From Pseudomonas sp. GGS8 (GTDB taxonomy: Bacteria; Pseudomonadota; Gammaproteobacteria; Pseudomonadales; Pseudomonadaceae), in assembly GCF_024168645.1 (NCBI RefSeq), contig NZ_JALJWF010000001.1, positions 62,001 through 126,000 of the forward strand: a stretch of DNA of 64,000 nt, read 5' to 3'. Each line of letters opens with the position of its first letter. Position 1 is the first letter of the stretch. This document shows, piece by piece, positions 62,709-64,000 of the stretch. The notes under the pieces are model-generated. The model was given only the letters and a program-made list of their open reading frames with translations, did no database searches and was not told the DNA's origin. The translations under genes and the position numbers were made by a program.

Positions 62709-63688
62709 ACGCTCTCCTGCAACGGCCTCTGCTGTTTCAGCTCGACGCCGTTCTTGATTGCCACAATCTCGGCCAGCAGCGACAAGGCGATTTCCGCCGG
62801 AGTATGGCTGCCGATGTGCAAACCGATCGGGCCGTGCAAGCGCTCGATCGCCTGTTGTGACAAGCCTAGCTGAGCCAGGTTATCCCGGCGCTTCTGGCTG
62901 TTGACTCGCGAGCCCAGCGCACCGACATAGAACGCCCTGGAGTCCAGCGCCGTAAGCAGCGCCATGTCATCCAGGCGCGGATCGTGGGTGAGCGCGACGA
63001 TGGCGGTGCGTTCGTCGGTCTGGATGGTCAGCACTGCTTCGTCGGGCATGCCCGGAACGAAGCGACCGTGTTGTTCTTCCCAACCGTAGACGAACTCGGT
63101 GCGCGGATCGCAGATCAGCACTTCGAAATCCAGCAGCCGCGCCATCTCGGCGACATACCGCGATAGCTGCCCCGCGCCGATCAACAACAATCGCCAACGC
63201 GGGCCGTAAATGGCGCGCAGTGTGTTGCCATCAAAACTCAGCACATCGTTCTTGTTCGCCGACTGCAAAACCACTTCACCGGTCGCAATATCCAGCGAGC
63301 GCGCCACGATTTCATGCGCCTCGCAGCGCGCCAGCAACTGCGCGACCCATGCCGGATCGCCAACGCGCTCCTCGGTCAGGCGCAACGTGCCGCCGCAGGG
63401 CAAACCAAACCGCGCGGCCTCCTCTCGAGTGACGCCATAAGTAATCAACTGCACCGGCGGCCCATCGGCCGGGATACGGCCATCGTGCAGCCGGGCAATC
63501 AGGTCATCCTCGACACAACCACCGGACACCGAGCCAATCACCACGCCATCGCCACGCAAGGCCAGCATCGCGCCAGGTGCCCGGGGCGCTGTGCCCCAGG
63601 TCTGAACCACGCTGTACAACATCACCCGCTGACCGGCGCGGCGCCATTCCAGCACGCTGCGCAGGACGTTCAGATCGACGCTGTCCAT
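62705..63688 (-). CDS. XdhC family molybdenum hydroxylase maturation protein
   Basis: This 327-residue protein has an N-terminal XdhC_CoxI domain (GTAPRAPGAMLAL, GSVSGGCVEDDLI) and a C-terminal Rossmann domain (LLLIGAGQLSRYVAEMARLL, VALTHDPRLDDMAL, YVGALGSRVNSQKRRDNL). It inserts sulfurated molybdenum cofactor into the hydroxylase. Overlaps the upstream hydroxylase gene by 1 bp (TGATG) and the mocA-like gene by 4 bp. Confidence 0.92.
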   Translation of the reverse strand: MDSVDLNVLRSVLEWRRAGQRVMLYSVVQTWGTAPRAPGAMLALRGDGVVIGSVSGGCVEDDLIARLHDGRIPADGPPVQLITYGVTREEAARFGLPCGGTLRLTEERVGDPAWVAQLLARCEAHEIVARSLDIATGEVVLQSANKNDVLSFDGNTLRAIYGPRWRLLLIGAGQLSRYVAEMARLLDFEVLICDPRTEFVYGWEEQHGRFVPGMPDEAVLTIQTDERTAIVALTHDPRLDDMALLTALDSRAFYVGALGSRVNSQKRRDNLAQLGLSQQAIERLHGPIGLHIGSHTPAEIALSLLAEIVAIKNGVELKQQRPLQESV

Positions 63689-64000
63689 CAGGCTTGCGCC
63701 TTCTGCCAGCCTTGCAGCTGATAGCGAACCGGCAAGTTACGGATGCGCTTGCCGGTGGCGGCGAAGATCGCGTTACACAACGCTGGCGCAATCGGCGGCA
63801 CGCCCGGCTCACCGACCCCGCCCAACGGTACAGTGCCCGGTGGCGTGACCAGGTGCACGGCGACTTCCTTCGGTGCCAGGGACATGCGCGCCACCTCGTA
63901 CATGTGGAAGTTGTCCTGTTGGACCTTGCCATCCTTGAAGCTGATTTCCCCCAGCACCGCGTTGCCCAGGCCCATGACGCAAGCGCCTTCGAACTGCGAG
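63688..64000 (-). CDS. Molybdenum hydroxylase large subunit, C-terminal end (partial)
   Basis: The 103 visible residues are the C-terminus of a xanthine dehydrogenase/aldehyde oxidase-family molybdopterin-binding subunit: [20 protein letters not shown], then [20 protein letters not shown] with the catalytic Glu of GxGE, and [13 protein letters not shown]. The frame is open to the window edge. The short, IorB-like ending and the mocA-xdhC neighbours suggest an isoquinoline-1-oxidoreductase-type enzyme; substrate unknown. Confidence 0.88.
   Translation of the reverse strand, partial: SQFEGACVMGLGNAVLGEISFKDGKVQQDNFHMYEVARMSLAPKEVAVHLVTPPGTVPLGGVGEPGVPPIAPALCNAIFAATGKRIRNLPVRYQLQGWQKAQA

Overview
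The window is a GC-rich, gene-dense chromosomal segment of a Pseudomonas, most likely of the P. fluorescens group. The gene order etfBA / ETF-QO, moaA, tetR, rgsA, tatD-pilZ-holB-tmk-mltG-pabC-fabF-acpP-fabG-fabD-plsX-rpmF-yceD, maf, sppA, rluC, rne is the Pseudomonas core arrangement. The intergenic gaps hold the REP/REPIN palindromes typical of fluorescent pseudomonads. There is no phage, insertion sequence, CRISPR array, rRNA or tRNA gene.

Left part (1-12.7 kb): the trio for the osmoprotectant N-acetylglutaminylglutamine amide (NAGGN), the first gene cut by the window edge; yheU; a CsrA/Rsm paralogue whose ribosome binding site is partly buried in a hairpin; ynfA; an SDR enzyme; a 50-residue DUF3309 membrane peptide; an LTA-synthase-like membrane phosphotransferase; a YkgJ/START pair; and a MocR regulator with direct-repeat operators. 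Next (12.8-18.9 kb) come an operon for a periplasmic binding protein and two envelope lipoproteins, then etfBA divergent from ETF-QO. The ETF-QO promoter carries a match to the PsrA fatty-acid-responsive box.

The middle (19-40 kb) is an accessory carbon-use island. dgoK-dgoA-dgoD-dgoT-iclR (D-galactonate catabolism) and a second block of sugar dehydrogenase, SMP-30 lactonase, AraFGH-type ABC transporter and FadR-type regulator together give a complete route from external D-galactose to pyruvate and glyceraldehyde-3-phosphate (De Ley-Doudoroff pathway). The two blocks are 11 kb apart. dgoK and the dehydrogenase are preceded by nearly the same promoter cassette: a TCCCA-N5-TGGGA operator, the same 14-bp gap, a -35, an 18-bp spacer and a -10. 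Three leaders in the island (dgoK, the dehydrogenase cassette, araF) carry AAnAAnAA motifs next to a Shine-Dalgarno, the mark of Crc/Hfq catabolite repression. Between the blocks sits a yegTUVW-like cassette (GntR/UTRA regulator, ADP-ribosylglycohydrolase-family enzyme, NCS1 permease, PfkB kinase), probably for an unidentified nucleoside-like compound. This is the best candidate for an undescribed pathway.

The right part (40-64 kb) is mostly housekeeping: a cytoplasmic-type lipase, moaA, the RgsA small RNA, the DNA-replication/fatty-acid operon (without fabH), sppA, rluC and rne, divergent with a leader over 600 nt long. It ends with mocA-like and xdhC-like genes and the C-terminal end of a molybdenum hydroxylase large subunit. 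The fatty-acid operon starts from a consensus sigma70 promoter so close to yceD that the mRNA should be almost leaderless.
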